64,000 bases of DNA, from contig CM069457.1 of the NCBI GenBank assembly GCA_035610835.1, positions 41,457,319-41,521,318 of the forward strand. The letters run 5' to 3'. The notes below the pieces were generated by a model, which worked only from the letters and a program-made list of their open reading frames with translations, was not told the origin of the DNA and ran no database searches. This document shows positions 22,801 through 37,400 of this stretch, piece after piece. The stretch is from Ophiura sarsii. Taxonomy: Eukaryota > Echinodermata > Ophiuroidea > Amphilepidida > Ophiuridae. Within the stretch, counting starts at the first letter, position 1, and the number at the start of each line of letters is the position of its first letter. Both the position numbers and the translations under genes were made by a program.

Positions 22801-25408
22801 TCCAATTTTTTTTGGAGCAGTTTATATATACGTATTGAAGATGACAACGAGACAACCATATGGGCCGTGGCTCTAACTATGGATCTTTTCGTGTGTTATT
22901 TATCTTCGAGTTGCGATTTTCGAGTGTCATTTTCGAGTTTCGAGCTAATCATTTCGAGTTTCGAGTGTCATTTTCGAGTTTAAAATTTCGAGTATCGAGT
23001 TTCGAGTATCGAGTTTCGAGTATCGAGTTTCGAGTTTAAAATTTCGAGTATCGAGTTTAATATTTCGAGTATCGAGTTTCGAGTTTGAAATTTCGAGTAT
23101 CGAGTTTCGAGTATCGAGTTTCGAGTTTAAAATTTCGAGTATCGAGTTTCGAGTATAATATTTCGAGTATCGAGTTTCGAGTTTGAAATTTCGAGTTCCG
23201 AGTTTTGGGTATCGAGTTTCGAGTTTCGAGTTTCGATTATCGAGTTTCAAGTTTAAATATAGGTTTAAAAATATTGGACCCCTCTAAGGACCCCATTTAA
23301 AGAAACTCGTATTCAAATTCTTAACTTACTCGAAAAAACAGGTAAAAATTTCGAGTTTAGGGGTAGCTTAGTTCTGAGGCATTGTGGGATTTTTAAAAAA
23401 AATCTCGTTATAATCAATGTTTGATTTCAGAAGACAGAATTTTTTAATAAAATAATTGGACCCCTCTAAGGACCCCATTTAATGAAATTCGTATTCAAAT
23501 TTTAAACTCGACACTCGATACTCGAAACTCGAAACACGAAATTTCAAATTCGAAACTCGATACTCGAAACTCGAAATTTGAAGTCGAAAAATCGAAATTT
23601 TAAACTCGAAACTCGATACTCGAAACACACTATTTATTCCAAGAATATTTGGTACATGTACACCAAATAAATTCAACAACAATCGAGTATTTTCAAATGA
23701 ATGTGTTGTTGTTTCAATACGCAGCTCAATGTGAACCTTTCGATTTGGAAACCTCTGAAGTCTTATCAACACAACTGACTATTTCATGGAGTTGTTTTGA
23801 CCCAGGTGCTGATGATGAGCTACAGGTGACTTATCAACTTATTAACAGAGGACAATGTGACACAGGGGATGGTAGTCAGGAGCCACCATTTAATAGTCGG
23901 ACTACATTATGGAGCACTTGGAATCGTCAAACTATTCATTTTTTTGTTCCTGATTTTTATCAACACTCTGCCACATTGACCAATCTGTTACCGTACTCCA
24001 CATATAGTGTATCTGTGCAATCAAGAGAATCAAATGGTGCAGGTGGTTTTAACTATGGAAGCATTGAGTTTACAGATCCAGATCCAACAACAGGTGAAAC
24101 AGGTTAGTCAGTGGCTATACACATTCCTATCTGTCATTCTGTACATTATATTATGTGCGCTTGCGATCAACTATTTTATAGATATTCATACATCAGCAAC
24201 CGTAACCGTCTGAAAAGGCGTGTATCAAAACACTGTTGTGTTTATAGGTTGCATCGTGAGTATTCAGAAATACCGGGGGCGGATGGGATCAAGGGTTTAT
24301 ACGCGCTTTGTCTTTGACCCACTCCTTATGAACCCTTGACATTGTGACACTTTTTGACACCCCTCCCCCTAATCAGGGCTGTCAACTCTCCCGCATTAGG
24401 CGGGAGTCTCCCGCATAGACACTCTTTCTCCCGCACTCCCGCATAGCATATATAATCTCCCGCATCAACAAAATTACCTCAATTAAGGTGTTTGGTGCAC
24501 GTAAGAACCTATTGAAATTTGTTGCTAAGATTGCGTATAAATGAAGTTCCATCGATGTGCAACTCATTTCTAAAATAAAAAATAGGGGTCACCGACTTCG
24601 TTTTACCACGAGAATGATTTTAAAAAACACTTTTTTCGAGCAAAATAACACAGAGGTCTATGGGAAATATGGATTTTTCTACACGTTTTGCTTCATAGCA
24701 AAAAAACTAGATTGAAATGTTATGCCGGATTTTTTTTTAAAAGATGCGCAAGTATATGGCCTTTTTATTTCTTAAATAAAAAATGGGGGTCACCGACTTC
24801 ATTTTTCCACAATTTAACGAAAAGTGTCCTTTTTTTAGTGTTAAAAAAAGTGCTGCCGTGGAATACCGCGTATGACGCGAAAGAAAAGACGCTTCATTGC
24901 CTGCGTATTTATTCATGTGCTAATGAATATACGGGGTATCCTAATAATAAGATGCAATGTTCCACGTCACGGCCATGTTCATCTGGCACCGTTTATAAGC
25001 TGCTGTGTAAAAGGGATGTGTATGATTGATTGTGTTATAAGGGAGTGTTCAAAAATGTGGTGGGGAGGGGAGGCAACTTGCATTTGATCAGGGTCTTACC
25101 CTTCACCCCCTTTACAAACCGGAAAACTCCCCCTCCCATTAGTTCAAGACTTTTATGCCCCCCCCCCCCCCCCCCCCAATCGGTTTAGATTTGTATCATA
25201 TATAGGCGTAAATCCCGGGGTGAAGATGGGTGGGTGAATCGTTGGATCAAACAAAGCCACTCGCAAATACTATTCATCAAGTGAACTTGATTGTTTACAT
25301 TTAGCCCAAGATCACAACGTGGCGTATCCAGGGAGAGCATCAGGCAATGCCCCTCCCCCCACCAAAGAGTAAAAAAGAACAGAAAAAGGAGGACGAGGAG
25401 AAGAAGGA

Positions 25409-25442
<34 letters not shown>

Positions 25443-28400
25443 TAAGTACCAGAGTAAGGATCATAGGCGGCGCAGATGTGGTGGTGGGATGGGGCATCAT
25501 GGGGGTACGGAGTAAAGTGTTTGGTAAATTTTCCCCGCATTCAAATTATAACTGAACATTAGATCATGATTGTGTGCTCAAATCCAAATTACTTTAAAGA
25601 TTTGTTTCATTATCTTCTTTTCTTTCTGTACTCCCTACCATGTTGGTTGAATGAAATGATGTGATTTGGCCAAACCTTTGTGACCCTCCTTGAGTACTCA
25701 ACACTTTTTGCCCCCCCCCCCCCCCTTCGGCAAACTCAAGCTGTTTAAGGGCGGTCTAGCCCCCCCTAGTGCACAATCTGGCGGGTGGTTAACATGCACC
25801 TTCGCAAACTTGCAGTAATTCACCACATTTTAGCCTATAATTTCTAAATTGAACATTTCAGGCCCTAAGATTTTACAGACATAGGCCTAATGATAAAAAT
25901 ATGGGGATTTATTTGATATCAAAAAATCTTGATGTGAAAAAAAAATCATAGCCAAAAAAGTGATTAGAATAGAGCAGTATAAGCGTATCTCGGGCGGATT
26001 TGACCGGGAAGGACAGCTCAAACTACCGGGACAAAAAGAGGTGAAGAAATGGAAAGAAAGGGCACGGAGGAGGCGAAAAACAAGGGGGAAGAAAGGGAAA
26101 AGGGGCCCATGAAATTCCAATTTATTTGGCTTTCAAAATAGGATGTATTATGAAAGGGCTTCATAGCAGTATAAATAGACAAATGCAATTTCGGCGCATG
26201 ATTTAATGATATAAAATAATAATAATAATAGGCCTAATAATAACCTTAGTTAATAAAAATGAATGACCCTGGGATTTTCAAATGTCTTAAATTATAAAGG
26301 TTTATGAAAGTTTATAGTAAGATGTCATACCACATTGATTGAGTTATACCTGCTTACTCCGCAAAGTGTGACAATATAGGCCTACTTTGCTAATCCGTGG
26401 TTTTTCCATATCATTTTTCTCTGTAATTGCCAGCCGAAGCCCTTCACGCCCTCTTCTCGAGAAGTATAATATAATTGCAGGTTCTGATAGGTCGGCAATA
26501 GGCTATAGCCAACATAATTGCTGAGAGGAGAGTATTGCATTATCCTGTGCTGTTTGTGCAATCGTCCCGGCAATCGTCCTCCATAGTATTGACTCCCTGA
26601 CGACAGAATAATCCGCTAAAACGGATAATTTTCAATGAGTTTTCGGGCCGGATCCTTCATTTTGAAGATTCCGCACGAATGTTTTAACGTTACACGCTTA
26701 TACGCGAGCAATCTTGCGCATGGTCAATTTGAAATATGCGCGCGTCTCGACCATATTTCAACGGGCCATATCTGGAAAACGACATGGAGTATGATTTTAA
26801 CTTTTTGCATGTGTTAATTTTTGCCATAGTCCATTAATCTGATGAAGTTCCATCAAAATCTGAGAGGGTCACCTGGGAACTTTTTAGAAAATTGGTTGAT
26901 TTGACACGGAATGACCCTACTGAAGCATATGAACGAGTATGCCACGCTGCTTTGTCGAGGTTTGCCTAAAGTGTAAAAATGTCTACCCAAATGACAACTA
27001 CTGTGACATTATCTATAATCAAATTGCATACTTTGAGCTTTTTTTGCATCCATTTGTTTTGGGAAATGTAAATGGAAACTGAAGAATGACATGTTTATTT
27101 AGGATAAAAGTTAATATAAATATTTTATTTAATAATAAGCATTTTTGTCATCCCTTTCTTGATTTGGAAAATGGAATAGGAATTTACCATGACACTCGTT
27201 TTTCCTTCTCAAAAAGCCATCCCCATCATTAGAAAAACATATCTTGCAGAATATAGATTAATTATACCATTTCCAAACAATTCCCCATATTTTAGCTTCC
27301 CACCTCCTGATTAGTTTGCAACTTTATTTCAAAGTGCATGAATGATACTTACTAGAGCCCTGTGTTGTAGCTCATTCTGTTGCAACACTTGTTCCAACCC
27401 TCACCGACACTTCATATGTCGAGAATGGCAACAGACCTGTAAGTGCAGAACTTGTTCCTGACACAGTTCCATATTCTTTCTGACCATTCCCCAACTCCAT
27501 GCATTGGTCTTTATTTGAAGACGATATTCAACCGTATATTCTGCATTAGTGGTGCATGACTCTGATGGACTGTCCAGGATACAGCCAACTCAGTGGCAGA
27601 TTGGGGTGCTACGATTAAGTCGCCAACTGTCAAAATACATATAAATCATACACATGGGGTTTTTTTAATTACAAATTTTAACAACCTATCCTAGAGGAAA
27701 ACTCATTCTTATAATCCTAAAATGGCACTTGATACATTTATAAGCACAAGAGGAAAGAGCGCATTAAACATTGTTTAACATGTTGACTTAATAGTAGCCT
27801 ACTAATCAGGACGTTCTGGAATTGCCCTTTCACTTTTCCTTTTTTTCGGTAGATCGATTTTGTTTTTTTATTTTTATTTTAAAAATTATTCTGTTCGTAT
27901 GGATATGCAGGTGACTTTGCAATAACAGATTATTCATGTATGCATGATGGATCTCAATAGCTTTAATATGTACAGGTTTATCATTTTTCTTCTTACCAGA
28001 TCACTTGCGTATGAACTAAAAGTAGTATTCTTTTCTGACTTTAATTTTCAAATACGGTATATTTCAATTTTGTAAAATTATTCTATTGTTATAACATGTA
28101 ACAGGCAACACTTATCTTGTCATATTAAATGATAAATTACTGAATTTAGGTATGTTTCAACTGTCTAAGCGGCATTCCAAAATGTCTCTGTTGTTTAGAA
28201 TAAAGGAAAATATGTCTTAATTATATTGAGACACCAAGATAGCGTTCATATGTTAAATCATTCACAAATGTATATAATTATCCGTTGTTTAGAATACTTT
28301 CTGGATTAATTTCGAAAACCAAGTTAGAGGTTATATAATGGACATGGTATGGGGTCACATAGGGGTTACATACGGGTCAATTGAGGTCATTTTAGACTGA

Positions 28401-31400
28401 GCTTTTTAATGTTTACGATCGGTCGGGAAAGGGCATGCCAACCTTTTGTAGGCCTTATATACTAACAGTTTTATTTATTTATTTGTAAATCAATGGTGAT
28501 AACAAACACCCACCTGCACCTGCTGTTACAGCTTCAATGTCATCACTCCACCCTGGTTCAAGTTGCTAACCATCCTCCTTCAATACATCATTTAGCAACT
28601 TTTGAATTGAGGTTTTCCTCCATTCAATGTGTGCTCATTGAAGCGTTACAACACCTGCGTAGTTATAGCCCCGTTCTAGTGTTGCTGTGCACACGTACAT
28701 TAATAAGTGCCAAAAATCGTTTCGATGGAGTAAAACATTTTTTTAAATATCAGGCATAATCTATGTTGAACTGTGTATATTATCACACTTTACAACTAGA
28801 GTGACATGGTAGTAACATTTAATTATGAACATTCTCAGAATCGTACAAAATCCCATGTAAACTCGTACTTGCTGTTTATTCCGTCAGAATAATAATTATG
28901 AGGATATATTCTGAGCATGGTAGTTAATATGGGATTGAGCGTTGAGGTCAAACATCCCATGTTACTACCATGTACTTCTACATGTACATGTATTGGTTGT
29001 TATTATAGTGCAACCGCTGAGACAAGCAACAGTAACATTTAGCACAGATTTAGCGACTGACATTGTAATATCTGATTAAAGGTATATTATGTGATCTTTC
29101 CAGGGAACGCCCTCAACATCGAATAAAAAATAGAAAGCAGATTTTCTTGCAGATTTACATTTCTGATCATAAATCATGCATACATTCCAAGTTACAGGGC
29201 GATACGATTCTTAATTACTTCAAAATCATGGTTTTAGAGTGAAAATAAACTGTCGGAATCCGGACAGTTTATATTTTTCACTCTAAATTCACTCTAAAAC
29301 CATGATTTTGAGGTAATTAGGAATCGTATCGCTCTGTAACTTGGAATGTATGTATGATTTATGATCGGAAATGTAAATCTGCAAGAAAATCTACTTTCTA
29401 AAAAAAATCACGAATAGAGGGCGCTCTCTGGAAAAGATCACATAATATGCCTTTAAGGAAGTTTTTTGTTGAATTTTGTTAGTGCTGTAATTATTGAACC
29501 ATATGCTTCAGTAGGGTCATTCCGTGTCAAATCAACCAATTTTCTAAAAAGTTCCCAGGTGACCCTCTCAGATTTTGATGGAACTTCATCAGATTAATGG
29601 ACTATGGCAAAAATTAACACATGCAAAAAGTTAAAATCATACTCCATGTCGTTTTCCAGATATGGCCCGTTGAAATATGGTCGAGAACGCGTTTTTTCGC
29701 GTTCAAGATTCGCGGAAAGTCATATTTGTAATATCGTTCGACTTTGGAAGCTTATATTTCAGTCTTCGTACTAGGTAGAAAGCTGAAAGTTGGTATTCTA
29801 ACTGACTTTTGGCCATATTTCAAGAATCTGACCTCAAATCAACTGTATCTCCTTTACTGTTACTTTTACCTTTTATGATATTGCCCCCCAAAGTAGCCAC
29901 TTTATTCAGCCGGAAGTGTTTTTCGGGATTTTGGGGGTCATGCTGTGACCCCATGGGGGGTCACATGAATCCCATATTGCATATGAGTAATCTAGGGTCA
30001 CATGTCTATCGCCACAAGCAAGTATAAACTCATCAATGTATTTATAAAAATGGCATGGCTCCAAAGTTGGGTCCAGGTGAAAAAATGTCGAAAAGACCCC
30101 TCCGTCTTGTCAATAGTTGACCCCGTGACCAGTTGAAACATTTTTTGAGAATTGCAGCAGTTGAACATATGTATCATATCTACTTGTAAACCAAATTTCA
30201 GCTCTGGTACTCAACTCCTTCATGGTAATGCCGAGTTTTAATTATTTTTTTAAATTGGGGTATTTTGCCCATTTTCTATGTATCATGACTGCTGAATTTG
30301 GCAACCCATTTCAGATTTTGACTAAGTATTTTAAGGAACATTTTTTAGAGTGTCCCAAGAAATTTCTGTCACAGAATTGTGTCATTATGAAAGATATGGG
30401 GGGGGGGGGGGGGGGGGGGGAATTACACATTCATTTTTCAAAAAATACTAAGTCAAAATCTGAAATGGGTTGCCGAATTCAGCAGTCATGATACATAGAA
30501 AATGGGGAAAAATACCCCAATTTAAAAACAAATTAATCTGATGAAGTTTCATCAATATCTAAGAGGGTCACCTGGGGACCACTGGTTGATTTGACATGGA
30601 ATGACCCAGTAATTAATTTCCTTTATTTTGCAGGGCCCACCGGTTTCCCTCGAAACATTCGTGCAATGAGTACGACTAATAGCAGTATCACATATTCTTG
30701 GACCGAACCTATGTGTGGCGAAAGGAACGGTATCATAGATAGATATACTTACACATTCTTAAAGACTGGAAGCTCTCCTGATCTGCTACATAACAACGTG
30801 CCTATATCAGATACAACGTTAGCTTTTAGTGATCTTGAGCCATACACGGAGTACTCTTTTATCATCTCAGCTAACACGAAGGATGGCATTGGACCCCAGG
30901 CTACTTTCAAACATCGTACACTTGACGGAGGTATGACTTAGAATAACCGAATCACGATAGAAGATTTGTTTTTAAGCATTGACTATCCTTTACATAAATA
31001 ATCATTTAAACACTTGTAAAGCCTATCAAGATTAACTTATTGCCATCTTTACTATACACATGGAAAAAAGTATCGCACCACTGTTTTTGTTTGTTGAAAA
31101 GTGCAAATGTGGCCTCGAATTTTGCCACCATGGTGTGATATTAAGGATCATTTGTTTGCGTAAGCTGTCCAACAAAATGTTGTGCAATAAAAGGGCCACA
31201 TTTTAGTTTGTGACGTAATCGATGTAATGTTTTTTCAAGGCCAAGGGGAAATTGCATGTTTTTGTCCAAAAACATGCATGAAAAAAGTTTGGGTATAACA
31301 CGATATTGAGATGCCCGATGATTAATCTCTAAAGTTGTAATCTTTGGTAACACAATTAAGTCTTCCAAGGTCAAAGGTCATTTGGGGTAAAACCATCCCT

Positions 31401-34400
31401 TTTTCGTACGCCCAACAGTTATGGGGTCTAAGGTCAAAATAGGTCAAATTTTAAAGAAGTTCAAATGACAAAAGCAATATTGCGAAGGTGTTGACCTAGG
31501 TCAAATAAACAAAAACAACATCAACGGTGACTAATATAATGACTATTTTAAGTTTTTAAAGTCTATTCAATATCGCGTTATATCCAAACTTGTTTCATGA
31601 ATGTTTCTGGACAAAATCATGCATTTTCCCCTCGGCCTTGAAAAAAACATTACATCGATTACGTAACAAACTAAAATGTGGCCCTTTTATTGCACAACAT
31701 TTTGTTGGACAGCTTACGCAAACAAATGATCCTTAATATCACACCATGGTGGCAAAATTCGAGGCCACATTTGCACTTTTCAACAAAAAAATAGTGGTGC
31801 GATACTTTTTTCCATGTGTATATTATAAAGTATACAATACTTTGATGATTACTCAATATTACATTTCTTCATTTGTTTTTAAAGTTGAAAATAGTGCGTG
31901 ACATTTAATAAATGTTACTTAGTCTTACAACTATGTCAAATAGATGGCTTTGTGATTGATATCCCGGGATTGAATTTTTAATTGTAATTATTGGTCAGTA
32001 GGTCCTATTTTAGAATGTTTTAACCAATAACGATGAACATCAATGTTCTATGTAACGATTACAGCAAAACACCCATTCACCTAATTAGACATAATGGGCC
32101 GTATTCTCGTACTAAACGCGGTTTTAGCTTAAAATCGTGTTTAACTAAACGCGTGTCTAACTTAAACGTGAATTTATCCTCTAAACGACGTGTTTAACAA
32201 AACACGATTTTAAACTCTGCAAATCTCGTTCCCAGAGTGGGCCTGCGTTGATTGTATACAGGTATTTAATTCATTGTGTCCCTAATGGGTTACAATAGAT
32301 CGACCGAATGCCTTAAATACACGGTACTTTTAAAGACTACACAATCCACACGTCAGCTTGCACCGGACACGAGTGATCATTCAGGGCATACAGTTGGTGC
32401 GCTAGTTTAGTTAAACCCGCACTACACTACCCCTGTACACATGTTTAAAGTTAGACACATTTCGGCGAGTTAGACGCGTGTTTAAGTAAAGCAAATGTAC
32501 GAGAATCGCGTTTAGTTAAACGCTGTGTCTAAAGTCAAAGTTAGACGCGTGTTTAGCTTAAAACCGTGTTTAACTACGTACGAGAATACGGCCCTTATAA
32601 AGTCAAATAACTGTTTGGTAATAGCTGAACACGTCTGACCATTTCTGACTAAAGCATTTCTTTCGCGCTGTGTGTGTCGTAACTATTTCTGCATTCCGTG
32701 CGATGCGGCGCAATACGCCGACGCATGGCGTAATTACCGCACGGGATTGAATGGGTGTTTGAGGGTCATTCGATACTAACAATGGTAAAAGTGGATAAAT
32801 GTGGTCAATTTTAAAAGGTACTAATTTTATTAAATAAATGTCTTTAGTATGACTGTTTAAGAATGAGAATAAATGTAATGTAATGTTCCTAACCCTAACC
32901 CTAACCCTAACCCTAACCCAAAAATCGAAATCCAAGTTCTCTGATAAACTTGGATTATCGGTCGAAATACCTGGATTATCAATCAATAATCCAGGTTTTT
33001 CGGCGATAAACCAGGTTTATTTAATTATTAGACATTGAGCCTGCCATACACGATACCAATATCGTCATGATTGGTTCATTGCGGTTACTCTTTGGTTAAT
33101 GGAATAGATCCAAATCAGGGACCGATCAGCCAATATTTACGAATCGACTATAATTTCATATTCCATAATTTCACATTCCACTCAAACTGTGACCGAGCAA
33201 TTAACTTTTTATTTCGTAATACTGTGGGTACATCGATATGGGTAAACTGATGATATGGATTAATTTCCCGGAAACCTCCTCCTAAAATTCTTGAATTCGA
33301 AGATGTTAGAATGGGACTATATAATAATAAAAGGGACTGTTCAGGAATACAGCTATAAGACGACCAAGGTCAGCCAAGTAACTAAAGACACTGCAACATG
33401 CAGACACAAATACACATTGAGCAAATCATGATTAGGGGATAAGGCGAGCTCGGATGAAATATTTAAATGTTACGGTACAAAGTATAATGCTACTTTTAGG
33501 TTTATTGGATGATAAAGTGGAGTAGTGAAACAGATTTATTCCGTAAACATGTAGGCCTAAACTCTTGGTAGAAATCGGTGTTTCAACTTGATAGTTAAAC
33601 CACTAAAAACTAAGAGTAATATAGTTAAACCAATAAAACTAAAGACTAATATATTATCAAATGAGCATAAAATGTTATTCACGTTTTACAGATAAAATCT
33701 TATAGCAAAATGAATCATGGTTCTTCTGATTTATCATAATCAGCTCAATTGGTCGAACCCGGTTCCGGAAGTCTCGGGTCGATCCTGAATGCTAAGCTAG
33801 GTTTTGACACTGGCTAGATTTATTGATGATGTTTGGTGTTACATTCTACCTTTTCATTACATTAACTTTTACATTTATTTAAATCGTAATTGATATCATT
33901 TTTCTTCCATCACACAGTTCCATCTGCTCCAACTAGTGTTACTTTAGAGACAGGAACCAAAGAAGGATCGATTGACATAGAATGGGAGACACCAGATGTA
34001 ACCAATGGTGTTATTACACACTACCGTATTCGTTACTGGAAATCTGGCGAAAACGCTGTGGAAATAATCCTGGCTGCTGACGCCATGGACATAGGAATGT
34101 TTACATTAACTGGACTTGAAGTGAATTCCACTTATAACATTCAGGTTAGTATACTTAAGGTTTCTGCACATACATTTTACCAGAATGGCGACACCTATCC
34201 CATCCACATCCATCTATGTTTGTTTGTTTGTTTGTTGTTTATTAGGCAAAAACGACAATATACAAAATACAACATACAATAAATGCATGACACAAAAGAT
34301 ATACATATAATCAAGAACACAGACACCAAAATGCCGAGATGCCAGGATAACCCATAAAGTCTGCTAAAAAAGCAAACTTATTTCCAATGGGGTCCCAATC

Positions 34401-37400
34401 TCCCACCCTGACAATTTGCCAAACGTCCCATGTGGTAAATATGCGCATGTCCCCCCACTTTGTTTTGTTACCGTTCATTATTAAAATTGTGTTGCTTCCA
34501 TCGCCATTGGATATTCAGTTAGTGTTCAATTTCGCGTGATACTACCTGTTACTTGTACTAAAGTGCTCAACAAAAGAAAGCCATGCACTTTATTTATGTA
34601 CCATAGAGTAAATTCCAATTATTTTTGACCAAGCTAAATAGACATTTGGATGGAGCTTTTAGGCACAATCTGGTACCAAACTTGCCACCAAGCAACAAAG
34701 ATAAGCCATGATTAGCACCATTTAATGAAAGTCCGTGCCGTTTCGAAATTTTACTCGGCCGGCCGGAGAAGTGCTCCCGTGCGGTCACCCTCAAATTATA
34801 CCGGGAACATTAACATTTATAAACTTACTAACAAAAAATGAAGCCGGGGGGGGGGGGGGGGGGGGGCGGCATGTGGTTGTCCCAGAACCGGCAAAAAAAT
34901 CGCATGGTACAAGTGGCAAATGTACCGACGGAACCTACCTATGCCTCTGAAAAAGGTAAAGTGGTACACAAAAAAGGTATTTTTGTAAATATCAATGCCG
35001 TGTCGGCCTGCTTTAGTCAAAATCAAATACCATACCATGGAACACCAAACTAAGGGCGTGTTCACACTATAGCTAGTTTTCTCCACGACTCGGGTCGGAC
35101 CCGGGTCGAACCCGGGTTGAAGTCTGGTGTGAACAGAAAAATAGGCTCTAAAAACCGACCCGGGTCGAAAATTACAACCCTGCGAAAGTGAAGGGTAGAA
35201 CTCGGGTTGAACCCGGATTCAACCAGCATCGACTGTAGTGTGAACATAAATCGCTGTTTCGTCCATGGTTGCCGGAAGTGAAAAGAATGTTAATGGTTGC
35301 CAGCTTTATTCATGCCATCTTTCTACGGCCTCTGGCACGTTGTCGCCGATATTTTCGACGGTATTTCAATACCAGCCAATTTGTTGCTTGTTGTTTATAC
35401 TCACCATGATGAGCAAGCTAGGTCATAGGTCATTGATACAAGAATTTGAACTTCCGGGTTCAATAAACCTATTTGCCAGTGCGGATACAACACATGCATA
35501 GCGCGCTAGTGTGAACAGAAAATGAAATATCGATTAATCCGGGTTCGACCCGGGTCCGACCCGGGTTGAGGAAAAGCTATAGTGTGAACACGCTCTAAGA
35601 ATGATCCGCGTCCGGATGATCAGATCTACGGTTGATTAGGCCTATAAAAAAATGTTTGATTGGCGTAACATCGAAAAAAATAGCGTAGGTAGGTCGGATT
35701 TTTTTTAAAAATCTATAAAACGTCTATGAAATTGTATATACCAGCACACTTATACCATACAGACATAAACAAACAATACACATTTTCACTGTTTTTGTTT
35801 GTTTTCTCACACACACAAAAAATAAAAAATAAAAAAATTAAATAAAAAAAAATTAAAAAAGGAAGAAAAAAATAGGGTCGGCGGTAAAAATAGGGTCGGT
35901 CGGGTTACGCCCATCAAACTTTTTTTTAGGCCTTGTGGCACTTGCATTGCAGTACAGTACAGTCAACGGTTTTGGTGGACAAATCCAAAGCGATCGTTCG
36001 CATGCGTAGAAAAGAAATCGAGTCCCCTCTCAGTCCAGAGGGCCTTTTCGATTTTCAGACGATGCCGGACATAGGTTCGTGTGACGAATATTCTAGGTTA
36101 AATTTGGTGGGGGACTGTTAGGGAACGATCCTTTACTGACTTCACCAGCGCCCGGTCATCGTTCGGAGGACCGTTGGATCATAACCTGGGTCGTCTCAGT
36201 AGCGAATTAGGTAAAACACTCGTTTTAGACCACGGCAGTGTTGTTATTCCGTGCCTCACTGCCTGCCTGGCTTATTCCGCTGTTTGATGAATTACGGAGT
36301 CGTCAATGTTTATCAACAAACAAATTTCACTCCCAGTTTGAAATGTTCAATAAAATGTTGACCTTTTCAATGTTTGCAAATATTTCTTTATAACAGGTTC
36401 AAGCACAGACAAGTGCCGGTAAGGGGCCATGGGCAGATGTGGAAATTGTGTTTGTCCCACCAAAGACGTTCCAACCAAAGACGGTCCCACCAGGTATGGT
36501 TTCAATGTTTCATTACAGAGACCATAAATTTGAAAATCTGTTTATAGAATATTTTATAGTCCAATCAATACATCAGCAATTATAACTTAACCCACCACAA
36601 TTGCAACATAAGGTTTTTCTTCAGTTTTGCCATACGGATTGTCTCTGGAATAACATATTCAAAGTGTATTTTTAATCTACGCAAGCGAAAGTCATTTATT
36701 GTGCAAATCCAAAATGGCCGCCAACAAATCCCATTTTTACCCATATTTTGACCTATAATCATTATTTGTCAAAATATTCAACTGCAAAGGTAGGGTTTTG
36801 AATGAAGCCATAACAATATCATTATATTGAACTATTTGGCATGTTATTTTCAACAGGAAATCCAAAATGGCCGCCAAAATACACAGATTTTTACCAATTT
36901 TGCATATTTTGACCATATCTTGAATTCTGATTATTATTTTCAAACATTTTAACGGCTCAGTACAGTATTATTATTAATATCATAGAAGCAGTTGAATACA
37001 ATACAATACAGAAAGCATTAATTGCGCAATTTCCAAAAGGCTCAGAGCGCTTACAAGATAAAAACCTTAAAATTACAACTTAAACTACAAAATGTGAGTG
37101 TAACTTGAGCTTAGTACAATATGTTATAGTAATTACAAAATAGATTAGAAACAAAATATAAACAGAAAAACTGTTTAAGGGAACAAATGAGTTTTAAGAG
37201 CTTTTTTGAACACACTTGTAGATGATGATTGTCTAATACAGATGAAACACATTTTGAATTAATTAACATGTAAAATATTATTATTTAAAATTAAAAAAAT
37301 GGCTGCAAAAATGCTTTGCTTATAGAAGTAGACTGTTGGATTTACAATACAGGTGAATCAAAAAAATTGTGCACGATTTGAAACGGCAATTTGACCTTGA

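Noticed and set aside
25291..25540. Gly- or Pro-rich ORFs over G/C runs
   Set aside because: Homopolymer translation, with no support from either side.
33741..33785. tRNA-like A and B boxes in intron 3
   Set aside because: Too short and degenerate to call a SINE or tRNA.
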